Origin: Quercus robur
Taxonomy: Eukaryota > Streptophyta > Magnoliopsida > Fagales > Fagaceae
Assembly: GCF_932294415.1 (NCBI RefSeq)
Contig: NC_065535.1
Location: 6,809,501 to 6,873,500, forward strand
Length of the DNA: 64,000 bases
Reading direction: 5' to 3'
Positions 35,439-45,993 of the stretch are shown here, piece after piece. The first letter of the stretch is position 1; every line of letters starts with the position of its first letter. The notes below the pieces were generated by a model. The model did no database searches, had not been told where the DNA came from, and was given only the letters and a program-made list of their open reading frames with translations. The position numbers and the translations under genes are program-made.

Positions 35439-37157
35439 ATCATTATTTAAATAGTGATCCCACTAGCCTTTCAATTGGCCAGTAAAACCGATGACAATTA
35501 AATGGGCTACTTGGTGGTCTAATTTTCCATGATTCTTATAAACATTAGTGAGCAAGGTCATTTCATGTAAAAGGTTTATTATCTCATATTCTGACATTCC
35601 ATCAATATTCCATTCATATATCAAATCTGGTGAATAAGATGAATTAACAAATGTCTTTCTTCAAATTGTAAATCAGGGGGAGTAGGTTTAGGATACCAAT
35701 TCTTTTTGTGGTATATTTCATCATTTCTTCCTTTTTTGCAATCTTGCGATGAAGATCCTAAAGTTAATTTATTAATTTGTAATTTATATGTAAATTGTGA
35801 TTCTAAATTATCTATGTCTGATGAGTTTGTCAATTGATTGTCTTCTGATTCTTCATCCTCTAAAGCCTCAATTCTTCTTATTGTATTTAATGTCATATCT
35901 TTGTTTTTTAGTGGCTCCATGTCTTTTTGTGATTCTAGTTTCATTAGGTCTAACTTTTTATTTATTTCATTAAGTAGATCATTAGTTTTCTCTATCATAG
36001 GTCTCTTTAAAGGTGGTCTAAGGTGAGGAGGTATTTCATGAGGGGTAAATAAAGGGGTGTTAGACTCATTTTCCTTTTTTATGGAGGTGGAAGGGGGTGT
36101 TATTCTGTCTTCTATATCTTGTAGCTTTTGACCAATTGATTTTAGATATATATTAGTGTAATTATATTGTTGAATTATGCTATCTAGGTTCTTATTATCA
36201 TCACTTAGACTAGGTTTTTTAATAGGAGTAGTCAACACTTGAACTCCACTACTTTGATCCAATATAACTGACTAAAGGGTGGATAAGTTTGGTACACTTT
36301 TTCATGATTTTCTGTCTTCGTCCATGATAATTGTAGGGACACGTTCCGCAACGAATCGCAGTAGTGTTGGGTTCGCACGTGAATGGGCCCAGACAATATC
36401 ATTTGTAGAGAGTGGGTTCGAAAGGCTAGGCCACGGTTACCCAGCGGAGGGTTTTTGTGGTGCTCATATGTGATTGAGGTGTCTTCACCCTCGGAGTCTT
36501 TCTCCTGGAGGTGGACTGAGAGGCCCTTCCTTTTTGGCCAGTCTTCCCAGCCCCCCTTCCAGATTACTTATTTTTTCTTTTATACTAGCCTGCGTTCACT
36601 TTCCTTCGTCCACGTGTAGGGTCGACATTTCCAAGACTGATACTTGTCCCGTCAGTCCAAGACCAAAGTTGTTGGGAGTGGTTGATAAAGCTAAAGAATA
36701 CGGCTCTGTTAGGTGCAAAGCTATGTATGGGGAAGGTAGTAAGGGCAGCCTTTCCTAGATATTTTAGATTTTCTTTCAAGTTTGTCCCTATACCGTTTTT
36801 GCCCCTCTTCTTGGTGGAGCTTTGGGTCAGCCGAGGACTGCACTGTCCTCGGCTGCTTCTCCGGGCCAATTTGTGCTTTACGTTATTGAGTTTGGACTAT
36901 AACCTTCTTCGGCTTGGGCCTTAGGGCTCCCCATGAATAAGTGGGCCTGGCCCATAAATTGTTGGGCCCCACAATAATGTTTTCCCTTTTACACTTATCT
37001 TTTTGTTATAATAGTCCAAAAATTCAAAGAAACTAAAGTGTGTTTGCAAGTCTATCACCATTTCATAATATTTGGTTCTTAAATTATTCCTTTCTTGTTT
37101 GTTATATTCTTCAAAAAACTAGTTTTTTTTGTCAGTCTTTTCAAGTTTTAAGTAGTC
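35439..37157 (-). pseudogene. Caulimovirid coat-protein region, N-terminal to middle (minus)
   Basis: Read on the minus strand, with the open part 36262-35621. It shows a glutamate/lysine-rich coiled region, then NWYPKPTPPDLQFEER, and after a frameshift the piece IVIGFTGQLKG near 35470-35500, a signature of pararetroviral coat (gag-like) domains. It is split by a solo LTR at 36332-36973, carries several stops and ends abruptly at 35439 where it meets the plus-strand movement-protein arm. Confidence 0.72.
36332..36973. mobile_element. Solo LTR inside the viral insert
   Basis: 642 bp starting TGTAGGGACAC and ending GGGCCCCACA, flanked by ATAAT on both sides (36327-36331 and 36974-36978). TG...CA ends plus a 5-bp target-site duplication define an LTR left by recombination. 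It is GC-richer than its surroundings and holds a perfect hairpin CAGCCGAGGAC / GTCCTCGGCTG at about 36829-36856. It inserted after the viral coat region was in place. Confidence 0.88.
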
Positions 37158-38509
37158 ATGTTTTAGTAATTCTTTATCTAAAACAAATTCCTTAGATAAA
37201 ATATTAATTCATCTGTCATGATCTATGAATCCTAATATGTCTGTTTGGGTAGGAGAATCAAGTTGAGGTTGGGGCTCATAAAGGGCTTGATGAACATTAG
37301 GTGTTGGTTGTGTGGTTTCTATCAGATAATAGGCTATTTCTATTTGGGTTGGGGTTCTTTTGGTGTTTATAGGAGGAAGGCGTATGGCTGGAGGAAGATT
37401 CTGGGGAGGTAAAAGTCTGGAATTAGAGAAAGGTGTCCTAGAGGAGAAGGAGCTTCTAGGGGTAAACATCATAGGGGTCTTTCTGCTTGAAGAACTACTA
37501 GGTCTAATAAGGCTGTTAGTTAGTTTGTCATTATTATTGAAAGAAATAATAACTGTATCGTATGTCTTTTGAGCTATAAAGTCTGGTTCTATATTTTCTA
37601 CCTTTGGTGAGGGAGCAATGGCATCTAGATGCCATCGTTCAGGAAGGTTTATGTCTTTCCATTGTATCTGTTGGGGTACATGAAGTCTACTATTTGGGGT
37701 TGAGTCTGGTTCTGTATTTTCTACCTTTGGGGGATGGTTCTACCATGGATTGAGGGTCTAGGGTGGTTTTCATAAGTTTAAAATAAATCCTATAAATGAT
37801 AGCTAAAGGTTCTGAGCCTTCTTTCATATAATAACCATCTATTTTTATATTCAAAGTTAAAGCATCCATAATATTTTTGCCAGATAGATTTAAAGCAAAA
37901 TTAGGATAACAATTAAAGTATACTGGTCCATTATGTAAACTTGTTTCCATCATTCCTAGAAGTGAATCATTAACTCTTAAATGTTTGTAATCTCTTAAAC
38001 AAAGTAAAACACTTGTATTTAAAGTTTCTCTTGTTAATGGTTTTACAGCTACTTGAACCAAAACAACATATAAAAAAACATATTTTTCTCTATGTCAGTT
38101 AATTGAATCTATTGAAAATAACTGAATTGTTTCATATTCATTAAATAAAGAGTAAGTTCTTTCAACAGTTTTTATAGTGAAGTCTGTCATGAAGGATAAT
38201 TTAGAAAATGAAGTCTGTTGGTAGATTTTATCAGTTTTTTCTATCGGTATATTCCATTTATTCCATTCTAATAAATTCTTGTCTATATCTTTCATGCTAT
38301 ATTCCTCAAAATTAACTATTCTATCATTATCCATGTTCTTATCAGTGTGTGCCTGACCTAAGTGTGACCTAGCAACAAATGATGAGTGACTAAACAAACT
38401 CATTCTACTTCTAAGCAATTAATAATTACTGGCGGAACTATTACTAACCACTGGTATCCTTGCTATCGGTACCACCTCCTCGGGAAACTCCATTGCAGGA
38501 CCACCCAAA
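37158..38509 (-). repeat. Inverted repeat arm 2 (movement-protein region)
   Basis: 1352 bp on the minus strand, matching arm 1 at 34085-35438. Together the arms would fold into a long imperfect hairpin if transcribed through. Confidence 0.88.
37209..38418 (-). pseudogene. Caulimovirid movement protein, second copy (minus)
   Basis: Open pieces at 38418-38095, 38061-37690 and 37472-37209 on the minus strand. The first piece is intact where the plus copy has two stops. The second carries GPVYFNCYPNFALNLSGKN. The third is the proline/serine tail FTPRSSFSSRTPF. Stops and a frameshift separate them, so no full protein can be made. Confidence 0.78.
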
Positions 38510-38564
38510 TAATTAGCATAATAGACAAAAGAATAACTTAGTAAGTATTGACATATCTATAAAC

Positions 38565-39740
38565 ATGACAGATATTAAAAATAGTAAAAAAGATAGCCTA
38601 ATAGAGATAATTAATGAAAGAAATGACGTAAAGACACTAAAAACAACTCTGATAGATAGTAAAGAAGATAGTCACATAGTGCAAAAGAAGTTTGGAATAA
38701 TAGAAGTAGAGAAAGAAAGAAGTCCTATAGAAATAATGCAAAAAGAAGATGACATAGAAAGACAAGAGAATAATAATAAGAAAGATGACATAGTAATGGA
38801 AAGAACAACACGTATAGAAGCTAAAGGAAAGAATCCTAGTGCTATAGAAATAATACAATAAAAGAACCTAGACGTAATTGATAAAGACAAAGAAAAAGGA
38901 ATGATAAGAAAAGGCATAGTAAAAGAGATGTTGGAAAAAATTGAAAGACAAAATGATGTAAAGATAGAAGCTATACGTAAGAAGATAGATATAAAAGAAG
39001 AGGTAGAAAAAGCAAGACAAAGGAGTACTTTAGTAGAACTAGTCAACAAAGGATGGATAAATAATGGTCCTAGGAATAATGATAGTTTAAAAGAAAAAAT
39101 TGATGAAAGACTAAAATCAATTGAAAGATTCATGATATATACCCAAAATGATAGTTTGGTAGAATTAACTAAAAAGATAGAAATTTTAAACTCACCTTTA
39201 GATATAGACAGGAAAAGAGATATAACAGTTTTAAATACTACTGAGTCATTAGATAATGAGAAAACTGACATATTAGAAATACTATTTGTCATAAATGTAA
39301 ACAATGTGGACATACTAAGAAACAATGTGATAGACATAATAAAATTGTTAAACAAATCAGTAAATTAGAGTTTGAGAAAGATATAATAAATGAATTAATG
39401 GAAATGTTTGATGTTAAACAGAAAGAGATAGACCAAGTAACAAAAAAGGAAGAACTAAAATCAACCAACCCACTCAAAGTCAATAAAAGAAAAAGGAAAC
39501 AAAAAGACATAATAATGAAATTGATAGACAGTCTACCTCATCACCTAAAAGATAAAAAAGGCTATTTACTAAAATTGAAAGATTCTATTGATATACCTAT
39601 TGCTTGAATTAAGTGTAGGAAATATGGACACCATGTTACGAAATGTGGAAAAAGAGAAAAAGCTAAGAAGGAAAAAGATAAGAAAGAAAAGACAAAAATG
39701 AAACAAGATGGAACAAACATAAAACCAGTAACTCTACAAG
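38565..39740 (+). pseudogene. Caulimovirid coat-protein C-terminal part with zinc knuckles
   Basis: Highly charged lysine/glutamate-rich frames (38565-38861, 38901-39368, then 39398-39607 in another frame) of coiled-coil type. An intact CCHC knuckle CHKCKQCGHTKKQC is at 39287-39328. A second knuckle KCRKYGHHVTKC follows directly behind a TGA at 39605-39607, which stands where the first cysteine would be. The basic tail KEKDKKEK follows. RNA-binding knuckles like this end the coat protein of pararetroviruses. It is broken by a stop at 38859, a frameshift between about 39240 and 39287, and the TGA. Confidence 0.72.
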
Positions 39741-39918
39741 ACTAAATGACAGAAGCAAAAATAGTAAAACAAGAAATTAAAGAAGATAATTCCACAAACA
39801 TAGGTGAACAAAATATTGCAGAAATAATAAATTTAAAAGAATTTTCTAATCCATAATAGATCCCCTCCCTTCATTAGAAAAAGATGTTTCAGATAATGAG
39901 AACAATAGACAAAATTTC

Positions 39919-40971
39919 TTGAGTTTAATTGATAGAGTAATTTTTCAAAAATGGCATACAGAAATCACTTTAGTAATTAATAAAGAGTTTTCTTTGACGA
40001 AAATTGCTTTAATAGATTCTGGAGCTGACATGAATTGCATACAAGAAGGATTAATATCTTTAAAATATTATGAAAGATTATTTGAAAGATTAACTCAGAT
40101 ACTTAATTATAAATTACCTAATGTTCACACATGTTTTGAAACTATTTTTAAAGACCTTTCTTCTAAAGTTATTTTAAGAAATCCCTTTATGGCTTTGCTT
40201 TACCCTCTTTTAATAACAAATGAAGGAATTAAAATTAATGTGCTAGTTTTTAGATTCACCTCATGCCTAATCCTAAAAGAAATTCGTTCCCTTAATAAAG
40301 TCACTATCCTAAAATATATTAATGAAGAAAGAATCTGTAGAACAAAAGGATATTTGACAGAAAAATCAGTTGATGGCCAATTGACAGATAATGACATAAA
40401 GAAGTTTAAACAGGATATAGAGACAAAGACTTGTTCTTATTCTCCCATTTCTTTTTTGCATAGGCACCAACATATAGTCCAAACATCTTGTGAGAAAGAC
40501 TCTAATGGAAAACATACAAAAGATAGAAATATGCTTATAATTTCTTTTAGTCAATATGAAAGGACTGACAGTTTGACAGATGTACCAAACAAAATTATAA
40601 TAAATGACATACTTACACCCTTTATAGTATCCTCAAATACTCATATAACAAATGTTTTAATAAAAGAAGTCTTGACAAATACCCCTTTACTAATCATTAA
40701 AGAAAACATTAATTGTGGTAATTTCTTGGACAAAGACAGATTTAATTTCCTAACAGGAAGAGTTAATGATAAATCCCTGATAGATTTTCCTATTATAGTG
40801 GTTGATAAGAGACTTTATGGAGAAGCCTTATTTCACATATTCTCGCAAAATGAGATATATAGTAAGACATATAAAATGGATAGAACTATGGCAGATTTTG
40901 TAAAGTTTTTGAATTCTAGTCACTTTGGCATTGACAGACTTCATCATGACTACTCTTATACCACTACTTAG
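39919..40971 (+). pseudogene. Caulimovirid aspartic protease region
   Basis: Open for 350 codons. The retroviral-type active site reads IDSGADMNCIQ, with the catalytic Asp at 40015-40017 (residue 33), and a C-terminal protease segment resembling LRNPFMALLYP follows. In live viruses this protease cuts the polyprotein and runs on into reverse transcriptase and RNase H. Here the frame continues for about 200 residues without any YxDD motif or other polymerase block and then stops. The start is the first in-frame ATG and need not be a true start. Confidence 0.72.
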
Positions 40972-41213
40972 CGAGAGCACAAAGAGAAAGAAGTTTGTTC
41001 TATTATATATGCTTTAAATTTTAAAAATGATTTTCTCATAAAACATTTTAAAGAAATTTTACAGAAAGACATTGGCAAAAGGGTTTTAAAAATAAATTTG
41101 AAAGAAACTTTGCAAGGGAATATTTATTTTCAAAATATTATTTCAAGACATAGTGACATAGCAACTAATCCTTTTACCAAAAGCCAAAAGCCAAAAGCCA
41201 ATTACAGACTAAC
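40972..41213 (+). other. Viral remnant after the protease frame
   Basis: Continues in the same frame past a TAG at 40969 with a charged stretch (REHKEKEV, LIKHFKEIL) and then AAAAGCCAAAAGCCAAAAGCC, a short triplicate. It may be the far end of the polymerase ORF after a large deletion. No active-site motif is visible. Confidence 0.4.
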
Positions 41214-42610
41214 ATGAATAAAAGACCCTCCAAGGCAGACATGAAAAGAAAGGGCAAGGCACTAGCGGTGCAACCCAAAGAAATCCGAAAGGCTTCAGCA
41301 AAGATTTCAGATAAGCATGAAGGTATCTCAATAGAAGCAATATCCCTTCAGGATACATTGCTAGCAAAGGCAATGTATTCATGTGGTAAAAAAAGTGAAA
41401 TTCTGCAAGAAGTGCTCCACACTGATCTCACTTTTTAGGACGGAGAATTTATAGACCTTCATTTTCATATTAAATTACTTCTTGATAATTTACAAGCAGC
41501 TTTCACCCTCAGACAGAAACCCTTATTCCAAAAGACCCTTAAGGCTTTGGAATTATATCTTGTTAGCACCAGTGCATTTATTGAAGCACTTGGTAGTCAA
41601 CTCCCTGACAAGGAGGATAGAGATTCAAGCTCCACAAAGACAAAATCACAGTCTTTAAAAAGTTATCTTATGGGAACAAGCTTTTCAAAGCTCCACCCTA
41701 AGATTCAGCGAAAAACAAGACTTGCCATTAGAACCTTACCCCCTAAAATCCAACAAAATATACTAAAATCCAACAAAGTATACTAACTTATAAAGCCATA
41801 ACAAGTTCTTATGACAGATGGATGTATCTTTTTAAAATTTTAGTCTTTACAGCATTTATCAGGACAGACATTACAGATGACATATGGCTATCTCATAAAG
41901 CCATATGGTATGAAAGCTTTGGAGAAACAGAAAGAGTTTATGATGGACAACATCCCTATCCGGGATTACTTATCAACACAGAGACAGAGGATCCAGTGAT
42001 TTGTGATCCTTCATGGTTATTTGAAATGCCAGAAGCAGGGTTTATCAGCAAACTAATCCTAACTTTTAGAATTCAGATTAGTTTATTTTCTAAAGTCATC
42101 CAAGAAGCAGCTGCACAAATTGGAGGACTTAATTATATGAACTTTACTATTTGGAGCACTCTCCCAGCATGGGACACTAGTTACTGTATGGAAGCTTGGC
42201 CAGCACACATTTTGGTTCTTATAAGTGATTTTAGTTATAGTCCTCACTACTACTGGTATACAGGGGAGACTTACCTATCACTTGATGACCCATATGCTCT
42301 GGCACAAGAATGGTCTAATTTCATGAGCAATAAGATTTATGAAGTATAGAAAGAGTTAGATCATGACTTCCATTTATAAGGCTACACCAACAGGATAGCT
42401 GTATATGGACCGAGACCTTTAACAAGAAGGCTCATTGGGAAAAGAAAGATTACTAGTGACCCTAGAATAATGACAAAGAATCGTGCTCCTACCTTTCTTC
42501 CTATTTCATACTGCATTTTATGTGGTAATTATGGAGTACTCCATGAGCATGAGCAGTATGAAAATAACTCTGATTCGCTAGATTATGATAACTATGTGGA
42601 TATAGATTGA
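41214..42610 (+). pseudogene. Distal ORF of the caulimovirid, function unknown
   Basis: A broken frame in three parts. 41214-41438 and the continuation to 41786 encode a basic N-terminus rich in lysine and serine. 41822-42349 in another frame encodes an aromatic-rich part (WLSHKAIWYESFGE, CDPSWLFEMPEAGF, SPHYYWYTGETYL). The tail to the TGA at 42608 has CILCGNYGVLHEHE, a possible C-x2-C/H-x-H metal site. Some petuvirus- or florendovirus-like genomes carry a second ORF of unknown role at this place. I recognise no known domain. Confidence 0.6.
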
Positions 42611-42903
42611 TAGGCAGACAGAAATGCTCTCTCGGACAGACAACTGCGACAGATCACTATTCACTTGCGACAAATCACTATTTACCAGCATGCGTGAATA
42701 GCTTCCAGAAAAATACAGACAGATGTTCATAAGTCACTACTGTTCACTAGCATGCGGGAAAAGAGACTTGATAGATTCCCAGACAGACTACTACTCACCA
42801 ATAGTAATTTCCATAATCTTCTATAAGTTTCCACTGACAAATTAACTTGAGTTAACTTTACTAACTCAGGTTACTTTTAAAGACTTACCATGGTTCATTT
42901 CAT

Positions 42904-42912
42904 CTATAAAAG
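42904..42912 (+). promoter_or_regulatory. Viral TATA box
   Basis: CTATAAAAG about 100 bp before the right leader repeat and after the last ORF, the expected place for the pregenomic RNA promoter of a pararetrovirus. Transcription would start about 30 bp downstream and run into the right flank. Confidence 0.6.
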
Positions 42913-43007
42913 GACGGACTCTGAAGATAGAAGATAGGTTCAAAAAATAGAGGTTCAATTCTCAGGTTCAAATTTTAGAGTTAAGGTCCAATTCCTTGAA
43001 AGAAGAT

Positions 43008-43343
43008 AGCCCTCTCCCTCTCTTAGAAAGACTTTTGTAATCCTCCCTCTCTTGTAATCCTATAACCCTTCCCTTCAGACAGGCATAATCTTGTAACCTT
43101 TCAGTTTCAAAGACAGATTTTACTTTGTAATCTTGTAACTCTTCAGACAGAGTTTTATTTTCAAAGCTTGTATCAAAGATAGATGTTTTCAGTTTTAATG
43201 AAAGGCAGAAGTTTTTATTCAAGTAAGATTTTACTAGTTTCTGTTTTCATATTCCATATTCCGTTTTAGCTTATTTTGAATATATCTGTTTTGCTGTTTT
43301 CTTCTTTATTATCTATTTTATCATTGTTTATGCTTCCATATTA
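43008..43343 (+). repeat. Viral leader repeat, right copy
   Basis: Second copy of the leader at 33559-33868. It has an extra internal duplication around CCCTCTC...TGTAATCCT. It stops at TTCCATATTA, where host DNA begins with a 2-base overlap (TA). Confidence 0.85.
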
Positions 43344-43851
43344 AGCAGAAAGTTGTTTTAATTTTTCCTCTAAGAATGAGGACATAAAATTTTTCAAAAT
43401 TTATTTCATAATAATTGATATGGTTGTGAGTTTCACATATTCCACATCATTTACGCTAATTCTATATTAATCAATCGGAAAAGGTTTGGTTACAAACTTA
43501 GTTGTAACTTGAGGCTACGATTCTCACTTAAAAAATTAACATGACTATATATTTTAAAATTCTAACCATTTGATTGCATGTTCTTTATGTTCTTAACATA
43601 CATGTAAAATTTCATGTCAATTGGATTTTATTTACTATTTGATCTATAAACTTATTTTTTATGTATAATTTTAGATTATAAAAACTTAAAATTTAAACAT
43701 TTGATTGATAACATATCTATTATTCTTTGATCTTTTGGAAATTTTGCAAACATGAAGGATATATAAAGTAAATGTAATTTATCGGTGGATATATCAAAAT
43801 TCACATACAATAAAAGGATATTGAGTGGAGTTATAGCCTTGGATTATAACC
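43342..43851. repeat. 510-bp host flank duplication, right copy
   Basis: Direct copy of 32779-33288. Beyond it the host sequence goes on with AAATTTGTTGCCAAACTTTG, which completes the inverted terminal repeat of the MITE started near 43484. The pre-insertion site is therefore best read from this side. Confidence 0.88.
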
Positions 43852-43872
43852 AAATTTGTTGCCAAACTTTGT
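43484..43872. mobile_element. Foldback MITE, the target of the viral insertion
   Basis: The left end GGTTTGGTTACAAACTTAGTTGTAACTTGAGGC is inverted on the right as GCCTTGGATTATAACCAAATTTGTTGCCAAACTTT. About 390 bp, non-coding. A second copy at about 32924-33288 lacks the last 20 or so bases because the viral insert starts there. Confidence 0.68.
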
Positions 43873-44778
43873 CCCAATCAAAATAGACTATATGTCTCAT
43901 TAGATTTTTTTTTTTTTTTTTGTTCATAAAAAAAAGTCCCTAAACTTTTTTCTAGATAATTTCCTTAGTTATATATAAAATAAGGGATTTAAATCTTAAA
44001 CATCTTTATTGAAAATAAAAAGTAATATTATAGAACTATAAGGCGCTTGATTTAAATAATATCGTTAGTACACATTGTTTTTTCTCTTTGCAATTATTAG
44101 TCATTGCTTACTATTTTCATAGCACATGCATGATGCATTTAGGATACGTATACATTAGGATTTTGCTAAATTAAATAGTTAATATTAATAGATTAAAATA
44201 GGGAAACTGAGGAATCATGCCATAATTCTCTAGAAGAACATTTCCAACTACCCCCATCCTAAGCAAGTATAAAAAAAAAAAAAACATGATTTTGTTTTTA
44301 AACAATATTATATGACTTAAAATTTCGTTGAATCTCAACTTTATAGATTTATATGTAAAAACGTGCAATATTGTACAAAATTAATGTATCAATTATAAAA
44401 TATGAGACAAAAGAATAATTAACAAATTTTTATGTTACTTTTGAGATGTTAATCATATTTATTGTCACGTTAATTTAACATATTTTCTATAATTATATAG
44501 CATATAATAATAGAGAAGTCACCAATTATACCCTTTAGGTTTTTGTATTTGTATTTTTTTTTTTTTTTGGATGAAAGGTTTTTGTATTTGTGTATGCCTA
44601 TACTTTTCTTTATTTAATTTTTTATAATTCAATAATTATTACAATAGGGGAAAAAGGTTTTCAATCCTAGTTCTTTCTTGTAAAGAAGAACACATAAGGT
44701 TGATGAACTGCAAAACCCTTGATTGTGTGCCTAGACTTGAGAGAGGGAGAGAATGGTCATCAACCAATGGTAATAATC
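43873..44778. other. Intergenic, no feature seen
   Basis: AT-rich DNA with T and A homopolymers. No gene or clear repeat boundary recognised. Confidence 0.45.
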
Positions 44779-45275
44779 TTTTTTTTTTTTTTTGATATGT
44801 AACATAAGAATATTATTAATAATAGAAAAAGTGCCAAACTGAGTACATTAGGGATGTACTATGGGGCCATAAATCAGGAAAGAAAAGTACAACGATCAAG
44901 AAAAATAGGAAATGAAGAACAAGAAAAATGAGAGAAGACCACACTCCATTCAAAGAGAGTGTGCAAGAAAGAAGACTTAATCTCTAACGAGGAACGTTCA
45001 CAACCCTCAAAGATTCTAGCATTCTTTTCACGCCAAATGCACCAAATCAAACAATGAGGCGCTAATTTCCAAACATCAATGTGATGATGTTGCACGAACT
45101 TTCCTTGCCAGGCCTCAAACAACTCAAGAACCGTATGAGGCATAACCCATTAAATACCAAACAAGCAGAAAACCAAGGACCACAACTCCCAAGCTATGGA
45201 GCAATGAAGTAGAAGATGATCTACCGACTCCCCACTACTCTTACACATATAGCACCAGTCAAGCACTATCACACG
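44779..45275 (-). mobile_element. 5'-truncated LINE, minus strand
   Basis: The plus-strand T run at 44779-44793 is the A tail on the minus strand. Read from 45275 down, it gives [18 protein letters not shown] and LAPHCLIWCIWREKNARIFE, the zf-RVT end of LINE ORF2. The open part is 45143-44874, with one TAA before it. No RNase H follows, so this belongs to a LINE group ending after zf-RVT. The target-site duplication is uncertain (AATAATCT occurs at both sides). Confidence 0.75.
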
Positions 45276-45295
45276 TTTTTTTTTTTTTTTTTTTG

Positions 45296-45544
45296 AGAGA
45301 AAAATAATCTATATCTCTTTTTTTTTTTTTTTTTTGAGAAACGAAAAATAATCTAAATCAATTGGCCAACTGGTGGATGGTATTATTAGTACGACCTACC
45401 ACCTTCATCATTATCATATGGCAATAGTGGTATTGAAATTCTATTTAACAACTAAACAACTATAAATTAAACACCTAACATGGAATCACGTCTCTCGCTT
45501 GCCTCCAAGTCCAACCCCAAAGATTAATATATGTCTTTTAATAT
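45296..45544. other. Intergenic with repeated T tracts
   Basis: Two similar units TTTT...TTGAGARA(A)...AAAATAATCTA follow one another at about 45276-45315 and 45319-45356. Otherwise nothing seen. Confidence 0.45.
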
Positions 45545-45708
45545 AGGGAAATGGTTAACAATTCATTTTAGAAAAGTTTTGATATCATTTTTATGAGAAA
45601 TGGAAAAAACTGTCAAAACATTAACTATTTTTTTTTTTTTTCCATAAAAAACTTTCTTTAAATGAATTTTTAACTATTACCCCAGGACATTCGTTAACAT
45701 TTCCCTTT
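45545..45708. mobile_element. Small foldback MITE
   Basis: AGGGAAATGGTTAACAATTCATTTTAGAAAA at the left is mirrored by TTTCTTTAAATGAATTTTTAACTATTACCCC...AACATTTCCCT at the right. A related copy lies at 57435-57586, in an intron of the second YUC10-like gene. Confidence 0.62.
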
Positions 45709-45993
45709 AATATATACTATGTTTTCCAATTTTGAAGTAAATGTTTTGCCACAGTTTGAGTTTATTTAGTTTAGCAACCAAAAAAGGAGAGTGATAGGTG
45801 AAACACCAACCACCAAAATTATCCATGTTTTCTGCCTATAAAATATCCGTAAGTATTAGCCATTACAGAAAATTTGCTCGGTAAGATGGCCATATGATAT
45901 GACCAACGTTTTATATCCTTAATTAATATCCTAAACATTTATTTATTTATTTTATAATTTGCAAACTTCATTATATTAAGAGAAGTGCTTCGT

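Larger units (their letters stand above)
33289..43341. mobile_element. Rearranged endogenous caulimovirid (pararetrovirus) insert
   Basis: About 10 kb of old plant pararetrovirus DNA: tRNA-Met primer site, movement protein, coat-protein region, zinc knuckles, aspartic protease, a distal ORF of unknown role, a TATA box and a leader repeated at both ends. A movement protein beside coat and protease genes separates it from ordinary LTR elements. Order along the window: plus-strand leader and movement protein (33289-35438), an inverted piece carrying movement protein and first part of the coat protein (38509 down to 35439), then plus-strand coat C-terminus to leader (38510-43341). No reverse transcriptase motif was found. 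Every frame is broken. The genus is uncertain; the layout recalls petuvirus- or florendovirus-like endogenous copies. Confidence 0.82.

Noticed and set aside
38672..39355. Minus-strand frame of 227 codons resembling a multi-pass membrane protein
   Set aside because: It is the complement of the lysine/glutamate-rich viral coat region. A-rich Lys/Glu codons give Phe/Leu/Ser/Ile on the other strand and mimic membrane helices.
33289..43341. Interpretation as a full LTR retrotransposon with 0.3-kb LTRs
   Set aside because: The repeats at 33559 and 43008 lie inside the ends, lack TG...CA borders and a 5-bp target site, and the internal region encodes a movement protein, which LTR retrotransposons do not have.
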